Source of the DNA: Lunularia cruciata
Lineage: Eukaryota; Streptophyta; Marchantiopsida; Lunulariales; Lunulariaceae
Length of the DNA stretch: 64,000 nucleotides
NCBI GenBank assembly: GCA_948567375.1
Contig: OX419757.1
Span: 61,876,001-61,940,000 of the forward strand
Reading direction: 5' to 3'
Position 1 is the stretch's first letter. Every line of letters starts with the position of its first letter. The translations under genes and the position numbers were made by a program. The notes under the pieces are model-generated. The model made no database searches and had not been told where the DNA came from. It worked only from the letters and a program-made list of their open reading frames with translations. Below, piece by piece: positions 53,945-64,000 of this stretch.

Positions 53945-55025
53945 CTCACAATCCAAGTCAAATAGTTCAGGTCCATGACCTGACCTAACACCTGACGCTT
54001 GGATGCCTTTGACACTTCTGGAACAACAATTATATTGGTGTGAAAACCCATGGCCCACTCTCTCTCATCAACATTAGGCTCTACTAATTGTTGTAACTGC
54101 GAGTCCCAAACAAGTCCAAGTCCTCCTCCCGAAAAGCATGAGAGCTTGGGAAACTCATGAGTGTGGGAAATGCGGCTCTAGGCTGTCCAACTAGGTTCAC
54201 CACTACCATAGGTGACCTATCAGCCACTACCACTGTTTGAGATTGACGCCCAACATCCAAGATATCATCAATAAGGATGTGGTCAAGTTGTTGAATCCCA
54301 TCATAAGCGCACTGTAGAACCTCTCTAGGTAAGAGGTTCGTCCACCAAAGACGAAGACGATGAGCCCGTGATCCCACTCCGGCTGCATCTAACAATATAG
54401 CAGGTCTTATCCAAGAATGGACCTGATGTGTACTTGTGACCACTCTAGTGCGAGCATCACCCATCAAAGGAACGTTCTCCAAAAGGTAAGCTGGAGAAAC
54501 AGACTGATGAACTTTGAGATGTCGTAGTATCCGTAACATCTCCCAAAACACACCAAAATGAGGATCCTGAAGACCCAATCCTCTACCAGCACATGTATGT
54601 CCTTGACATGGCCATCCAAAAATCACCAAGTGAATAGGCCCATGTCTCTTTATGTCATGCGCCCCTAGTAAGGAAATGTCTCTTGGTAGGGCCTTCTGGT
54701 AACCTCTGACTGTTGACATCGATAATAACTCCGGACACCGATAGGCCAAGTGTGCCACATGATGTAGAGAGACTCGCCTAGCAGTCTCATACAAGTACCT
54801 CTGTACTCGTATACCTGCCTGTAACACCGCAGCTAGTCTGGTGCTGATCCCACCAAACAACTCCAATAGGCATATCCCCTCTACTGGATATTGCCAAGCA
54901 ATGAGTGTGGTATCCAGAGGTGTCAAAGCAATTGCCTTTGGAGGCTCATCCTCACACTCATCTCCTAATGGTACAAAGGCTCCACTCCAAGCATGCCGCA
55001 TCCACTGATCTGCATGCTGCTATAA
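53945..55025 (-). pseudogene. Cytosine-5 DNA methyltransferase domain (DNMT3/DRM-like) within pol
   Basis: Residues counted from Met at 55001. Motif I is LLELFGGISTRLAAVLQAGI (45-64), the AdoMet site; motif IV is GPIHLVIFGWPCQG (121-134), with catalytic Cys132 codon at 54608-54606; motif VI is YLLENVPL (172-179); motif VIII is GSRAHRLRLWWTNLLP (210-225). After a one-base frameshift near 54110 the frame resumes with DEREWAMGF and SKASKRQVLGQ, matching motifs IX-X. The order is canonical, not the permuted order of plant DRM enzymes. The AHR-R-WW-NL block favours a DNMT3-type relative, whereas PCQG and the following AG-G-GL-DP resemble bacterial or DNMT1 types, so exact placement needs a tree. 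It is open for 304 codons, the longest open stretch in the element. The reaction would be 5-methylcytosine formation in DNA. Confidence 0.88.
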
Positions 55026-55208
55026 TGCCTCCTCTGAACTCCACAATGGAACATCCAAAGTAGATGGAACAATCCCACTCGTACTCCAAAGTCAAGTGAT
55101 CTCCTCTGCTACTGGAGTATCCTCTACATGGGCGTTCCTCTCCAACAAGTCACCAAGCCAAGTAACTGCACCATTGAAAGCTAAAATTGATGTTGCCATG
55201 GTCCCGGA

Positions 55209-55615
55209 CTATAGTGAGCCAAGACTACCACTACTGAAGCTTACTAGTAGGCAACATACATGTCCTTCACCAGACTGCCAACCAGGTCTATAAGAGGTTG
55301 TCTCTTCCCAATAGTCAATGCTGAAACCCATGGGGTATAATATTGCTCCCCCAAGTAGCACATCATATGACTCAGCTATTGTCACAATAGCCTGAGCTCT
55401 CACCATCGAGCTATCAGTCGGATGACCAGGCTTAACTTGGACAACAAGCTCTCCACGTGTGATGTACTGTGTTGAACTACCACCTAGAGATGTCTAAATC
55501 TGAAATGGACACCTCTCCACATCGGTCTTCCGTAACTCCAGACCGACAACTATAGCCTTCCCCAACATAAGGGGTTGTGCACCAGAGTCTAACAAGACTC
55601 TTTGTGGTGTATAGA
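55209..55615 (-). pseudogene. Aspartic protease of the methyltransferase element
   Basis: It contains VLLDSGAQPLMLGKAIVVGL (active-site D-S-G), then a TAG at 55494, GELVVQVKPGHPTDSSMVRA and DVLLGGAILYPMGFSIDYWE with SYRPGWQSG. This is the retropepsin fold order for Ty3 elements, with the second hydrophobic-G motif present. It leads in frame toward the methyltransferase domain (ATSILAFNGAVTWLGDLLE), with TGA at 55092 and TAG at 55020 between. Confidence 0.85.
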
Positions 55616-55619
55616 CCTT

Positions 55620-56222
55620 CCCTAAAGGTCCCACCAAACAAAAAATCCCCCTCTAGTTATCCAATAGGACAACACCAGGTGTAAATTGCGCTCTCTCAAA
55701 GGCCAGTCTAGTTGGCAACTCCTCCAGTCTAGCCGTTGTTGCCTACCATAAACCACTGGTCGTTGAACGGATCCCATGCTCCTCAACCAAGTCAGCTCCA
55801 CTACCAACCACCTTTGCTCTAGTAGTAGGAACTGCACCATCCCTACTCTCACAAAAAGTGGTAGCCAACCATAACACTAGGGCTGGGTCAACTCCCAATG
55901 TAAACATATCATTGGCTGAAAACAAAGGACACCGCATAATCAACTGAACCACCCCCAACATCATGCTAGACTCAGTCTGTGTAGTAGTTAATAGGTGGCT
56001 GAGTAGCAAGTAGTCCATCATGTACTCCATCAACACCTACCACACTTGCACTGGGACGTCTAAGAACCATGGATGTTCTTTGCAATGCCTTAGATAGCAT
56101 GAAAGACTGGGGAAGTCTGACCTGTCCCCAACCTCTCCTCTCTGTGGGTCCAACTCCACTAATGCTCCGCTAGGCTCCGGAGCATGTACTGCACTCCTAG
56201 TCATTGTTGTAGATGCATCCAC
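55620..56222 (-). pseudogene. Gag-protease linker
   Basis: Broken minus-strand frames (for example 56036-55743) link the zinc-binding part of gag to the protease. No domain is recognised. Confidence 0.45.
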
Positions 56223-57780
56223 CTATGCTGCTCTACACATGAAGTCCAAAGCATCTCTATCACTAGCATATGAGGTGGAAGCCTCAACACCCGAATCTGA
56301 TCTCCTTTGAGCAATAGCCATACTAGCCAATCTCTGCTCCAATTGCTCAATCCAAGTAGCCATAGCTATGTCAGAAGTAAGGGCAGGTACTACACCCCTA
56401 CTAAGTGTAGATCCTCTACCACCACCTCTACCACCTTGTCCTCTATGAACTGGAGCTCCTCTACTACCAACCATAGCAGCCCTACCACTCCGTAACTCCA
56501 GGTGTAGCTCAAAACACCGGTCATTAGTTTGAACAAATCTGTGGCAATGCTCACACTGCCTTTGTGTTGGCTGTGATGCATCCAAGGTGTCAAGTCCACT
56601 GCCTTGAGTACACTCTCTTTGATGGTGAGGTCCACCACAAGTCCAACAAGCAACACTACCACTCACTGGCTGCTCTTGACTCAAAAATGAGGGTAAGGGT
56701 CTAACTCCACTATGCCCTCTACTTGCTCCATAGGATCTGGGCTGTCCACCTTGTCCTCAAAAACCAAATGGGCGTGGTGCACTCTATTGCACTCTAAAAG
56801 AAGTCATAGCCGTGGATGAGGTCTCCCCACCAAATCCAGATGTCACCACTCTCTTCTCCACCATATTGAGCTCAATACACTCAGCCAAACCAAAGACTAC
56901 TGCCAAAGTGGGTGAAGTAGCCTACAACAATGTAGCATCACAAACTCTATGGCGCAACTCCCTGTCCAATATTCCATACCAAAACTGGACTACCTAGGCC
57001 TCAATAACTCCCTGAGTGAAATTGATCTAACCATCTCATGCAAGTGTATGCCTCACGTAGGCTCTCTCCAGCCTTTTGTTGGAACTCTTGCAAGCTCCTC
57101 AGCTTGTCAATCCGCACTCCTTGGTAGTTCTACCTCAAACATAGGAAGAACTCCGCCATGGGGTTAAACCCCGGTACCACACCACCTCCTGCAATGGTAC
57201 CTCCACTTGTAGTAGCACTATCTCCAGCTAGTACACCTCCACTAGCTCCACCAACACTACTCGAGCTAAAACTCATGGGTATAGCCAATCTACTCTTGGC
57301 CACCAAACCTGAAGTGATAGAGACATAGTTCGGAGACCAATACTGTCTCCATAACTTGATCTCCTCTAAATGAGCTCTCCTGAACTCATGGTAGTCATCC
57401 ATCGGCGGACTCTCCAAATGCTGAAACAACCCCTTCCATGCCATGAAGGGTGTGAACAAAGTCGGGTTCCGCATCTGCTGCAGATCACACCAACTATCAA
57501 ACTCCTAGATGAAGTCATCCAACTCAATGGTACCCATAGTACCAGAGTAATGCCTAGGGCCGTTGGAGGACTCATAAATCTTGTCCATGTCCCACAACAA
57601 CAATGCGGACACACCAAGTGCACTCTCAACTGAATCAACTCTTATGTCAAACTCCAACTCAGAGTCAATCTCCTCCCTCACTGGGACCTGAGATACAGGG
57701 TGATACCGAGCACCACTCTAAGTAAACCCACTGCGTACTGCAGAGCTAACTCCTTTGGAATCTCCAAAGAACTCCATCAT
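56223..57780 (-). pseudogene. gag of the methyltransferase element
   Basis: The start is chosen at the ATG pair 57780-57775 (MMEFFGDSK). Then come VESALGVSALLLWDMDKIYE, PTLFTPFMAWKGLFQHLESP, a Ser/Gly-rich spacer and a capsid block KLRSLQEFQQKAGESLREAY. After a frameshift, VVQFWYGILDRELRHRVC and TLAVVFGLAECIELNMVEKR follow. The zinc motifs are CWTCGGPHHQREC and CEHCHRF with NDRCFELH. Stops at 57718, 57505, 57130, 56994, 56922 and 56784 are TAG, and 56757 is TGA. Confidence 0.8.
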
Positions 57781-58034
57781 GACAAAGTAACCACAACAGC
57801 AAACCCGAACCACCAATTGCAACCGCAAGTGCCAATACCAACTAAGCACCACCCACTAGTGTAACTCTAAACAAGATAACTACATTAGGGGAAAGTGCAA
57901 CCTGTAACCTGCCATCATAACACGCATTCTCACGGTCTGCAGGTCATCACTTCCTACTTCACCGGAGAGAAACAAAGATAGTCTGACTGGTCATCACTCC
58001 AGCCTCACCATCGAGAGCACACTAGAGCACCAAT
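57781..58034 (-). other. Leader of the methyltransferase element
   Basis: This is about 250 bases between the candidate primer site and gag. No structure is recognised. Confidence 0.4.
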
Positions 58035-59020
58035 GCTCAAAAGTCAGGGCACCTCACACAAACGTGATGCACAAACAAGAAGTATAGAATGGAAGGGATC
58101 CAATCACAAGAAATCTAAACAAAAACCCTCCATCTCATAAAAAAATACAGGATTGACTCTATCACCATTTTGCATTTGACATAAGAGAAGTTTGTATCTA
58201 AGTCCTAAGCTACGAGGAGCACCAAGAATGGGATCAAACTGCCTCTCCTAGCCAAAGCTACATGTGTATAGATAACAATGGCATAATCACTATGACAACA
58301 AGTGAGGGTGTACCAGTTGGCTAGGGCACCAGTCTAGGAACAAGAGATCTAGGGGTCAAACCCGGTTGCGCATAATCTAGCAAGAAAGGCAGATTTTGCC
58401 AACCAATGACCAAGATCTACTCTAAACTAGCTAGCCTCACGCCAGCAAGCTGGCTTGCTGGCCCTTCTAGGCCTTTGTAGCCTCTCATAGCCCTATGCCT
58501 CAAAGCCTCAAACAACCAAATGAGGCCTTTCTTCTTGCCACTTCGAACCTCCTCCAAAATTGGTGAAACTTCTCCAAATTTGCAAAAGTCCTCCAAACTA
58601 GAAAAACTCCTCCAAATCTGGCCAAACAGCAAAACTCCTCCAAATTTGGCCAAAATTTGACGTAAATCCCAACCAAAATCTGATGTAAAATGTGACATAA
58701 ACCCTAAAGTTGATTGTCCACCAAATCCCTTGCTAACTTTCCACTTGAGCCAAATTGATAACATGGGTTTTTCCAAATCACAAATTCATGAGAAGAGCTT
58801 TCCAACTCCACCTTCAATTTGACTTTCTAAGCCCAAATCAAATCAAATTGGTCCTATCTTCATCTCCTGAGCTCAAAATCATAACCATTTCTCAAAATTT
58901 ACCCCTTCTTTGCTTGAAATCTAACCATCGTAAAGTAGTCAATGAGAAATTGCTGAAATAACTCAAACTACTATCACTTGAACTCTAGTGTCTGAGCATC
59001 TAGATGCGTCACTACAAATG
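58035..59020 (-). repeat. Possible 5' LTR or flank of the methyltransferase element
   Basis: On the minus strand it would run from TGTCACGCCATTTGTAGTG (about 59020) to TTTTGAGCA (58034), a TG...CA frame ending just before the candidate primer site. The start block resembles the right end of the insertion at 17309-17850. No matching 3' LTR of this length is seen at 50170, so this is tentative. The interior repeats AACTCCTCCAAAT-type words near 58550-58650. Confidence 0.35.
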
Positions 59021-59429
59021 GCGTGACAACTATAGTATATAACAAAAAATTTAATCATAGTTATTGTCTACCAAATCTAATAGATAATAATCCACTAAAG
59101 CAATATAAAAATGATAAGTATGAATGCTATTCAAATTCAATATGACACATGATGTTAAATATTATCTTTCTTTTTGCATGTCATTTTATTTCAAAGTAAA
59201 TCCAATTACTCCAATATAAGAAATTATTTTTGAGATATAATGGCAATTCTAGATTAAAACGTATGATTCTATAGATACATGTTCTTCAATTTTTATTTTT
59301 ATTTTGTTATGTGTAACTTTGATCTTTTGTATTCAATGTAAAGTATTATAAGTGGAAATTTGGTATTTACTAATGGAATTATAGACTACAATGTAGAAAA
59401 TATATATTCCAAATATTTCTTTTTTAGTA
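59021..59429. other. AT-rich, no recognisable gene
   Basis: Nothing coding or repetitive within the window could be identified. Confidence 0.35.
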
Positions 59430-60010
59430 CATATGTTTTGGTTTGCTCATAAAAATTCCTTTTCCAATATGATCTTGTTTACTATAAACCAAACCAATAA
59501 TATATTTTATTTATTTTAATTGCATTTTATTTATATTAATACAAATATGAGCTCTTATAACTCTTACATCTTACTTATATAGACAAGTGTTGAATCTCAT
59601 AACCACAAGGAAATTTGAAGGTTGGAGTATTGGATTGTATTCTATATCCTAGATAGTAAATGAATATGATCTCATATAGAATATAGTTACTTGAATACAA
59701 GAGCATTGGCTAGATCTTTACCTTGTTTGTATGCTCTAGTCAAGATAGTTCAAACAAGTCCAAGAATGTGCCAAGAGCTTGAGTGACTAAGGAGTAATGA
59801 CAATTGGTACTAATGAGCCAAAGAAGAAACTCCATAAGTTATGAGGTAAGCCTTGAGTTTGTGGCTATATACACTGTAATACATGCATAATGGATTCAAT
59901 GATTGGAAAGTTATTGGAAAGCTCTCATCAAGGTGTTTCCAATAAGACCAAGATTATTATTATTACAAGTTCCTAAAATAAAGGAAGTTGTATTGTGATA
60001 GCCCAATATT
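59430..60010 (+). repeat. Dispersed repeat E, copy 3
   Basis: It links the two ends of the family: 59430-59780 matches 14750-15070, and 59800-60000 matches 18830-19020. It therefore shows that those two fragments belong to one element of at least 550 bp. Confidence 0.7.
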
Positions 60011-60114
60011 AATGTGCTTATAGTAAAAATGGTAAGAATAGCTTGATTCCTCATGGATACAGGTCATATGTGACTAGAAATGAAGAGAAGTGTAACAATG
60101 TCATAATTTTTATT

Positions 60115-60310
60115 ATTATTTCCTATTTAACCTCTTGGGCAAAAACCACTCCTAGAAGAGGGCAGTGTCGCTCATGTCACCATTGAAAAGAGAAAACACA
60201 AATTACTTTCACTACAAATATAATCCAAGTTACTCTTGAAGGTGATGGTTCACTTTGCCCAAACACTTTGACCTCAAAGGCATGTACTATCCTTCCCAAA
60301 GGTCACACCT
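60115..60310. repeat. Dispersed repeat F, copy 2
   Basis: Shared blocks with 40410-40800: CTATTTAACCTCTTGGGC, GTGATGGTTCA and CCTTCCCAAAGG-like words. Confidence 0.5.
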
Positions 60311-60849
60311 CTAAAGGAGTTTTCTTGTTGGAGTGTACTCTAAAATAATTGGGCCAAAGATTTATATACATTCCTACTTTTGCTTGAAGGTCTTAATGAA
60401 TAAGTGGATTTCCCGGTAACCTTTTATCTTTAACTTAAAATCCTAATCCTGTCTTATAATAACTGTAACTGTCGAACTAAGGTTTTGACATGTGTTAAGA
60501 AAGGTGCCAAGCATTCCACAAAGTCAATATTTGAATTATAAACTTCCACAAAGTTACCATTCCAAAATGGTAATCTACCAAGAGTGACAATACAAATCCA
60601 AGGTCTTCTTCCTACATTTTACAACTATGAATGTCTTACTTAGAGGAATGCCTTCACCAAGAAGAAATTCAGGTTACTCCAGTGCAAGGTCTTTGGTGGG
60701 GTGTAGCCTCCTTGGTGTGGTACTCTATGGAGAAAAAGTACCCTCCCCCTTTAGTTGCTTAAACACTTTTTTTGTCTAGTCTTGATACTTTGTTATCTTT
60801 AATGTTGCATCCTTTGGCGAACTTTCAATCAAAATGTTCCTCCAGCCAA
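60311..60849. other. No recognisable gene
   Basis: It is AT-rich; no frame or repeat could be assigned. Confidence 0.3.
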
Positions 60850-63060
60850 AGTGCAAGCTGATCATTGTATTAGCATCGTACTTTCTAAAGAGAACCACTT
60901 TGACTCTTTCGGTCCTTGTCAACCAGCAATTAACCATTGGCACCTGAGCTCTGCTGAGCTTTTCTCTTCTTCATAAACTTCCTCCTCCAATCTTTGGGCT
61001 TGCAGCCTCAATTCATGGACCTTTTCCTTCAGCACTCTCCCCTTTGCTTCCTCTTTCAACATGTTTATGAACTGATTTTGCATTGCCTCCCTTTACTGAG
61101 TAGCCCTTCACTTTGACTCCAAGTGTTGACCCTTCACCCATAACTCCTCCAATAGTGCCTCTAGTACATGGATTCATTTGGCTTCCTTCTCCTTCTTTTC
61201 ATACAACTCTTTTGCTTGAGTTTCCAATTGCATGGCAACCTCCTTGCAATATTTAGCCTTGAGAATTTCCAAGGTTACAATCTTGATCTTGGCATCATTC
61301 AATTTGTGGCAAAGACTATCCAACTCTTGTCTCTAGCCCACTGTTTGTCTTTGTATCCCAGCTGCATTTCATTGTTCTCCATTGTAGCTTACCTAGATCT
61401 AGCTGCACTTGCACCAATAATTTCTCTTGCTCTTTCTATGAAGATATAAATGAAGCATTTTGTTTTCTTACCTCTAAAAACTCCTGCATCAAGGAGTTCA
61501 ACTTCTTTGCCTCCTCAGTGAACCAGTTTGCACCTTGGCCAAGTCCTCCTTCACCTTGTCTTCCCTTGATTTATTGGTGTAAATTTCCTTGTGCATGCTC
61601 CACACCAAGGTAGTGTAATCCACAATCTCAAGGCATTCCTTTTGGTACTAGGAAAGGAAGAGCTCCATCAGCTACAACACCACCCCCACCAAATGTATCA
61701 TACAATGATCTCTCTCCTTAACTAGTACTAGAGTGGGTTGACTTGCTTTGCACTCTCCTTCAGTTGGTACTTGTGGGGAAGGGGCTCTGGCTTCTAGTGA
61801 TTGTTGAACTTCTAATTCAATTTCTACTTCCTTCCCTCCTTTGGCTCCTACCTCTTCTTCAGGCCAAATGTCTTCTTGAATTTTAGGTTAAAGTTACTTC
61901 AAATTCTTGTGAGTTTGGGTGCTCCTCCTTCTAAGCACCCACTTGTTGATTAGAGCTCAGAGGTTTTTTGGCTTGGTGTGAGGTCTCTCCCTGTTCCCCA
62001 ATTTCTTCTTCTTCTACATGCTAGTCTAGATTTGGAGCAGATTGAGCATCCTCTTATTGCTCCTCTTCCTCTGCATCAATTATGGATCCTTGCAAGATGA
62101 ATTACACTTCTTCTTCTTCTACCTCTTGGGTCTTTGCCTTTTGGATTCTTCTTCTGAAACTATTTCCTCTTCTTCATACAAAGTTACATTGATAACTTGT
62201 GGATTTCTTCTAGGTCTCTTTGTTGGTGTGGATGTCTTCATTAGAGAAGCTTATTTCTTCTTTGCCTTAATGGTAGTTACCTCCTCATCTACTAGCACAA
62301 AATCTCCCATCTTTGCAAATTCTGTATTTGCCTCTTGATACTTCTTAATCACGGACTTGCTCTCAATATGTGAGGCAAAGTACCCCGTCTAATGGAAGTG
62401 GATGTGGAACTTCTTCCTCTCCTCCTTGGTGAGCAAGTTCAGCCCCATGTAGAAATGAATTGCAAAGGATGCTAGATAGTAACTTCAAAGTCTTTGTGAC
62501 AGGTCTTTGCTTGGTAGTAAAGCCTTTTGGCCAAATTTGTAGGCTCTCCTTTTTACATGTACTGGAAGAAGACTACTTGGCTAATTGTCAAGTAAGTTGT
62601 TCATTTGTATTTGGAAAAATTCTCAACCACTTTTATAATTGCTCTTTGTGCCAAATCCTTGTAACTTCCAACCCTCAAGCCATTGTTCTTTTGTCTTTTT
62701 CTCCATGATGGTCACTTTGACTCAATGTCTAAGTGCCTTGTTTGCAAACTTTGTCTTGAGGTTGATAGCTCTTGGTAGACCTAAATTGGATCCCAGCACA
62801 TCTCTCCAATTAAATGGTTTTCCTCTCAAGTCCTTGATAGTTCTTTCTTTCATCCCCTTCATCTCATGGAGTATCTCAAAATCACTCATTCCCAAGTCCC
62901 AAAGCAAGAAGCACAAGTGCTTGCTCTAGATCACCTCTCTTCTACAATATATGGCCTATTTATGCACTATAGGATTTCAAAGTATGGCTCTAGGTACCTT
63001 CCTCATAGGTTGTTGGTTGAATACCATTTTGCTTATCAAAGAAGATTAGTGAAAAAACTG
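60850..63060 (-). pseudogene. Decayed coding region with charged coiled-coil segments, family unknown
   Basis: The minus strand carries a consistent coding sense over ~2 kb, broken by stops: ILHEMKGMKERTIKDLRGKP and FNWRDVLGSNLGLPRAINLK (62880-62750), LNLLTKEERKKFHIHFH and HIESKSVIKKYQEANTEFAK (about 62450-62310), a Lys/Glu-rich segment with a KRPRRNP nuclear-signal-like motif, then helical coiled-coil text LNDAKIKIVTLEILKAKYCK, LKEKVHELRLQAQRLEEEVY (61300-60980). Plus-strand open frames here are antisense shadows. It could be a gag-like or accessory protein of an element or a dead host gene. Confidence 0.5.
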
Positions 63061-63779
63061 ACTGTGGGTTTGAAAGTAGGACTATAAATATTATGAAAAC
63101 TTAGATAATTCATTCTGGACTCAAGATTGAAGATAAATTTGCTTGGTTGAAAAGTGAAATTGGCCAAAGTCCACTTGGTTTTATAGGTGGAATCTTCAAT
63201 CATTGAGTGGTTGTGGAGTGGTGATCAGTCATTCTCCACACATGTTAGGTCCTTGGTAAGTAGTGCTTCTCCACACATGTGAAACATTCCCCAAATGGTC
63301 TCTATCACACATGCAAGGTATCAATTGAATGCCAATGATCTTTCTTGAATGAGAACCACCTTCCTTGAATGTGAACCGTCTTTAGTGGTAGTTCTTGAAC
63401 CAGGTAGCAGCACATTCAAATGTGTGTACAGTCCTCTGGTGCAGCCATGTTATGGCCAAAGTCCTGTTAGGCCGAAGTCATTCTGTTGCAATCTTTTTCT
63501 AGGCTAAATTTCTTCTTGTATGATAATCTCTGGGCCGAAGTTACTTTGGTCCAAATTTCTTTGCCTCTGACCAATCTTTGGTGTATCATTTTTAATTTTC
63601 CATTTTTCCTCCAGGGTGCTTTTGGCTCCAGATTTCTACCACTTGTAATTGTGCATCAACAAGCATACTCTCAAGGGTATTTCAACTAAGGAAATTTTTG
63701 TTCTTAAACATTGAATTCTGTTGTCGTATCTTGACAAGATTGAAATTAATAAAAAGGATAAATTTAAATGTGTGCACCA
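63061..63779. other. No recognisable gene
   Basis: It is AT-rich sequence upstream (minus strand) of the decayed coiled-coil frame; nothing could be assigned. Confidence 0.3.
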
Positions 63780-64000
63780 TATGTATGAGTTGTGGCTCAA
63801 ACTAGGTATTGTTGTCTCAAAATTAGGATTTAGTTCCCATGACTTTCAAATGAAATATATGTGTTTAGGACTATAGCTAAAGCATCAAGGGTACAAAGTA
63901 CAATTTCTTAGTACTATCGGAAAGCCTTTGACAAAACCATTTTAGGTAGCACTTCGCTCAAAAACATGAATACAATTCTGCAAAATTTAGATAATAATCA
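63780..64000 (+). repeat. Dispersed repeat E, copy 4 (right part)
   Basis: It matches 19022-19083 and then 20545-20690 without the 1.45-kb interruption seen there. It is the reference that shows 19084-20532 to be an insertion. The window edge truncates it. Confidence 0.65.

Larger units (their letters stand above)
50170..58034 (-). mobile_element. Ty3-type retroelement encoding a C5-methyltransferase and a PHD-like finger
   Basis: The element reads leftward from a gag start at 57780 to a stop at 50440: capsid, two zinc motifs, protease, cytosine-5 DNA methyltransferase, RT, RNase H, integrase, PHD-like finger, purine tract. A candidate primer site TGGTGCTCTAGT (minus, from 58032) follows an LTR-like end GAGCA (58038-58034). 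About 24 in-frame stops and several frameshifts make this copy inactive. Order and motifs are those of a Ty3 element; the RNase H (LGLGAVLTQ, YASHSNN, LITDHQPLKWLM) is of the type common in seedless-plant elements. The extra methyltransferase lies between protease and RT in the polyprotein frame, so it was an integral domain, not a later insertion. The 5' LTR is unresolved. Confidence 0.85.

Noticed and set aside
53945-55025. Host DRM or DNMT3 gene interrupted by a retroelement
   Set aside because: The frame runs from the element's protease into the methyltransferase and on to the RT linker with no host exon boundaries or nested-element ends, so it is part of the polyprotein.
58010-59020. Firm call of the 5' LTR and primer site for the methyltransferase element
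   Set aside because: TG...CA ends and a TGG-starting site can be drawn, but no matching 3' LTR of that length exists at 50170; reported only as tentative.
61168-61449. Hydrophobic plus-strand open frame that looks like a membrane protein
   Set aside because: It is antisense to a charged coiled-coil reading, and the Lys/Glu codons read backwards give Phe/Leu/Ser.
1-64000. CRISPR arrays, bacterial operons or ribosome-binding sites
   Set aside because: Introns, plant retroelements and a plant transporter show a nuclear plant genome; the repeats seen are tandem or dispersed, not spaced arrays.

Overview
This is nuclear DNA of a land plant. It holds one intron-containing plant gene (a MATE/DTX-type transporter, minus strand, 30067-33568), a short plastid psbB-derived fragment (18681-18815), and otherwise a nest of plant retrotransposons in all stages of decay. 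The mix of chromoviruses, a LINE-like family and moss/fern-style Ty3 polyproteins, together with short introns, suggests a seedless plant such as a bryophyte, fern or lycophyte. That placement is inference; the sequence alone does not name the species.

Layout. 1-6885: decayed Ty3 chromovirus remains, mostly minus strand, with LTR debris and a solo LTR (about 4276-4995). 6886-13483: a nearly complete plus-strand Ty3 chromovirus with two ~736-bp LTRs, PBS, gag, pol, chromodomain, PPT and a perfect 5-bp target duplication (ATTTG). It sits in the gag remnant of the older minus-strand element. 13489-14740: a truncated degenerate sibling. 14750-26600: dispersed repeats, a tRNA-like SINE candidate, and two decayed copies of one LINE-like family (plus 15480-18015, minus about 24300-26600). 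The first copy is split by a ~540-bp LTR-like insertion. 26600-40300: less repetitive DNA around the MATE gene, with several strong hairpins and a MITE candidate. 40400-43330: a decayed Ty1/copia element. 43640-50170: mostly unassigned, with a GC-rich island and repeat copies.

The most notable object is a minus-strand Ty3-type element at about 50170-58034. Its polyprotein reads gag (two zinc motifs), aspartic protease, a cytosine-5 DNA methyltransferase domain of DNMT3/DRM-like type (55001 to about 53945), reverse transcriptase, RNase H, integrase and a C-terminal PHD-finger-like module (50577-50446) in place of a chromodomain. An element carrying both a possible DNA-methylation writer and a histone-tail reader is unusual. 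Capture of cytosine methyltransferases by eukaryotic retrotransposons has been reported in other lineages, but I cannot say whether this combination is described. This copy is dead: about two dozen in-frame stops, most explicable as C-to-T changes in CAG or CGA codons. The methyltransferase is nevertheless the longest open stretch. The rest of the window (59020-64000) is dispersed repeats plus a decayed coiled-coil reading frame on the minus strand.

Boundaries marked 'about' were read by eye and may be off by tens of bases.
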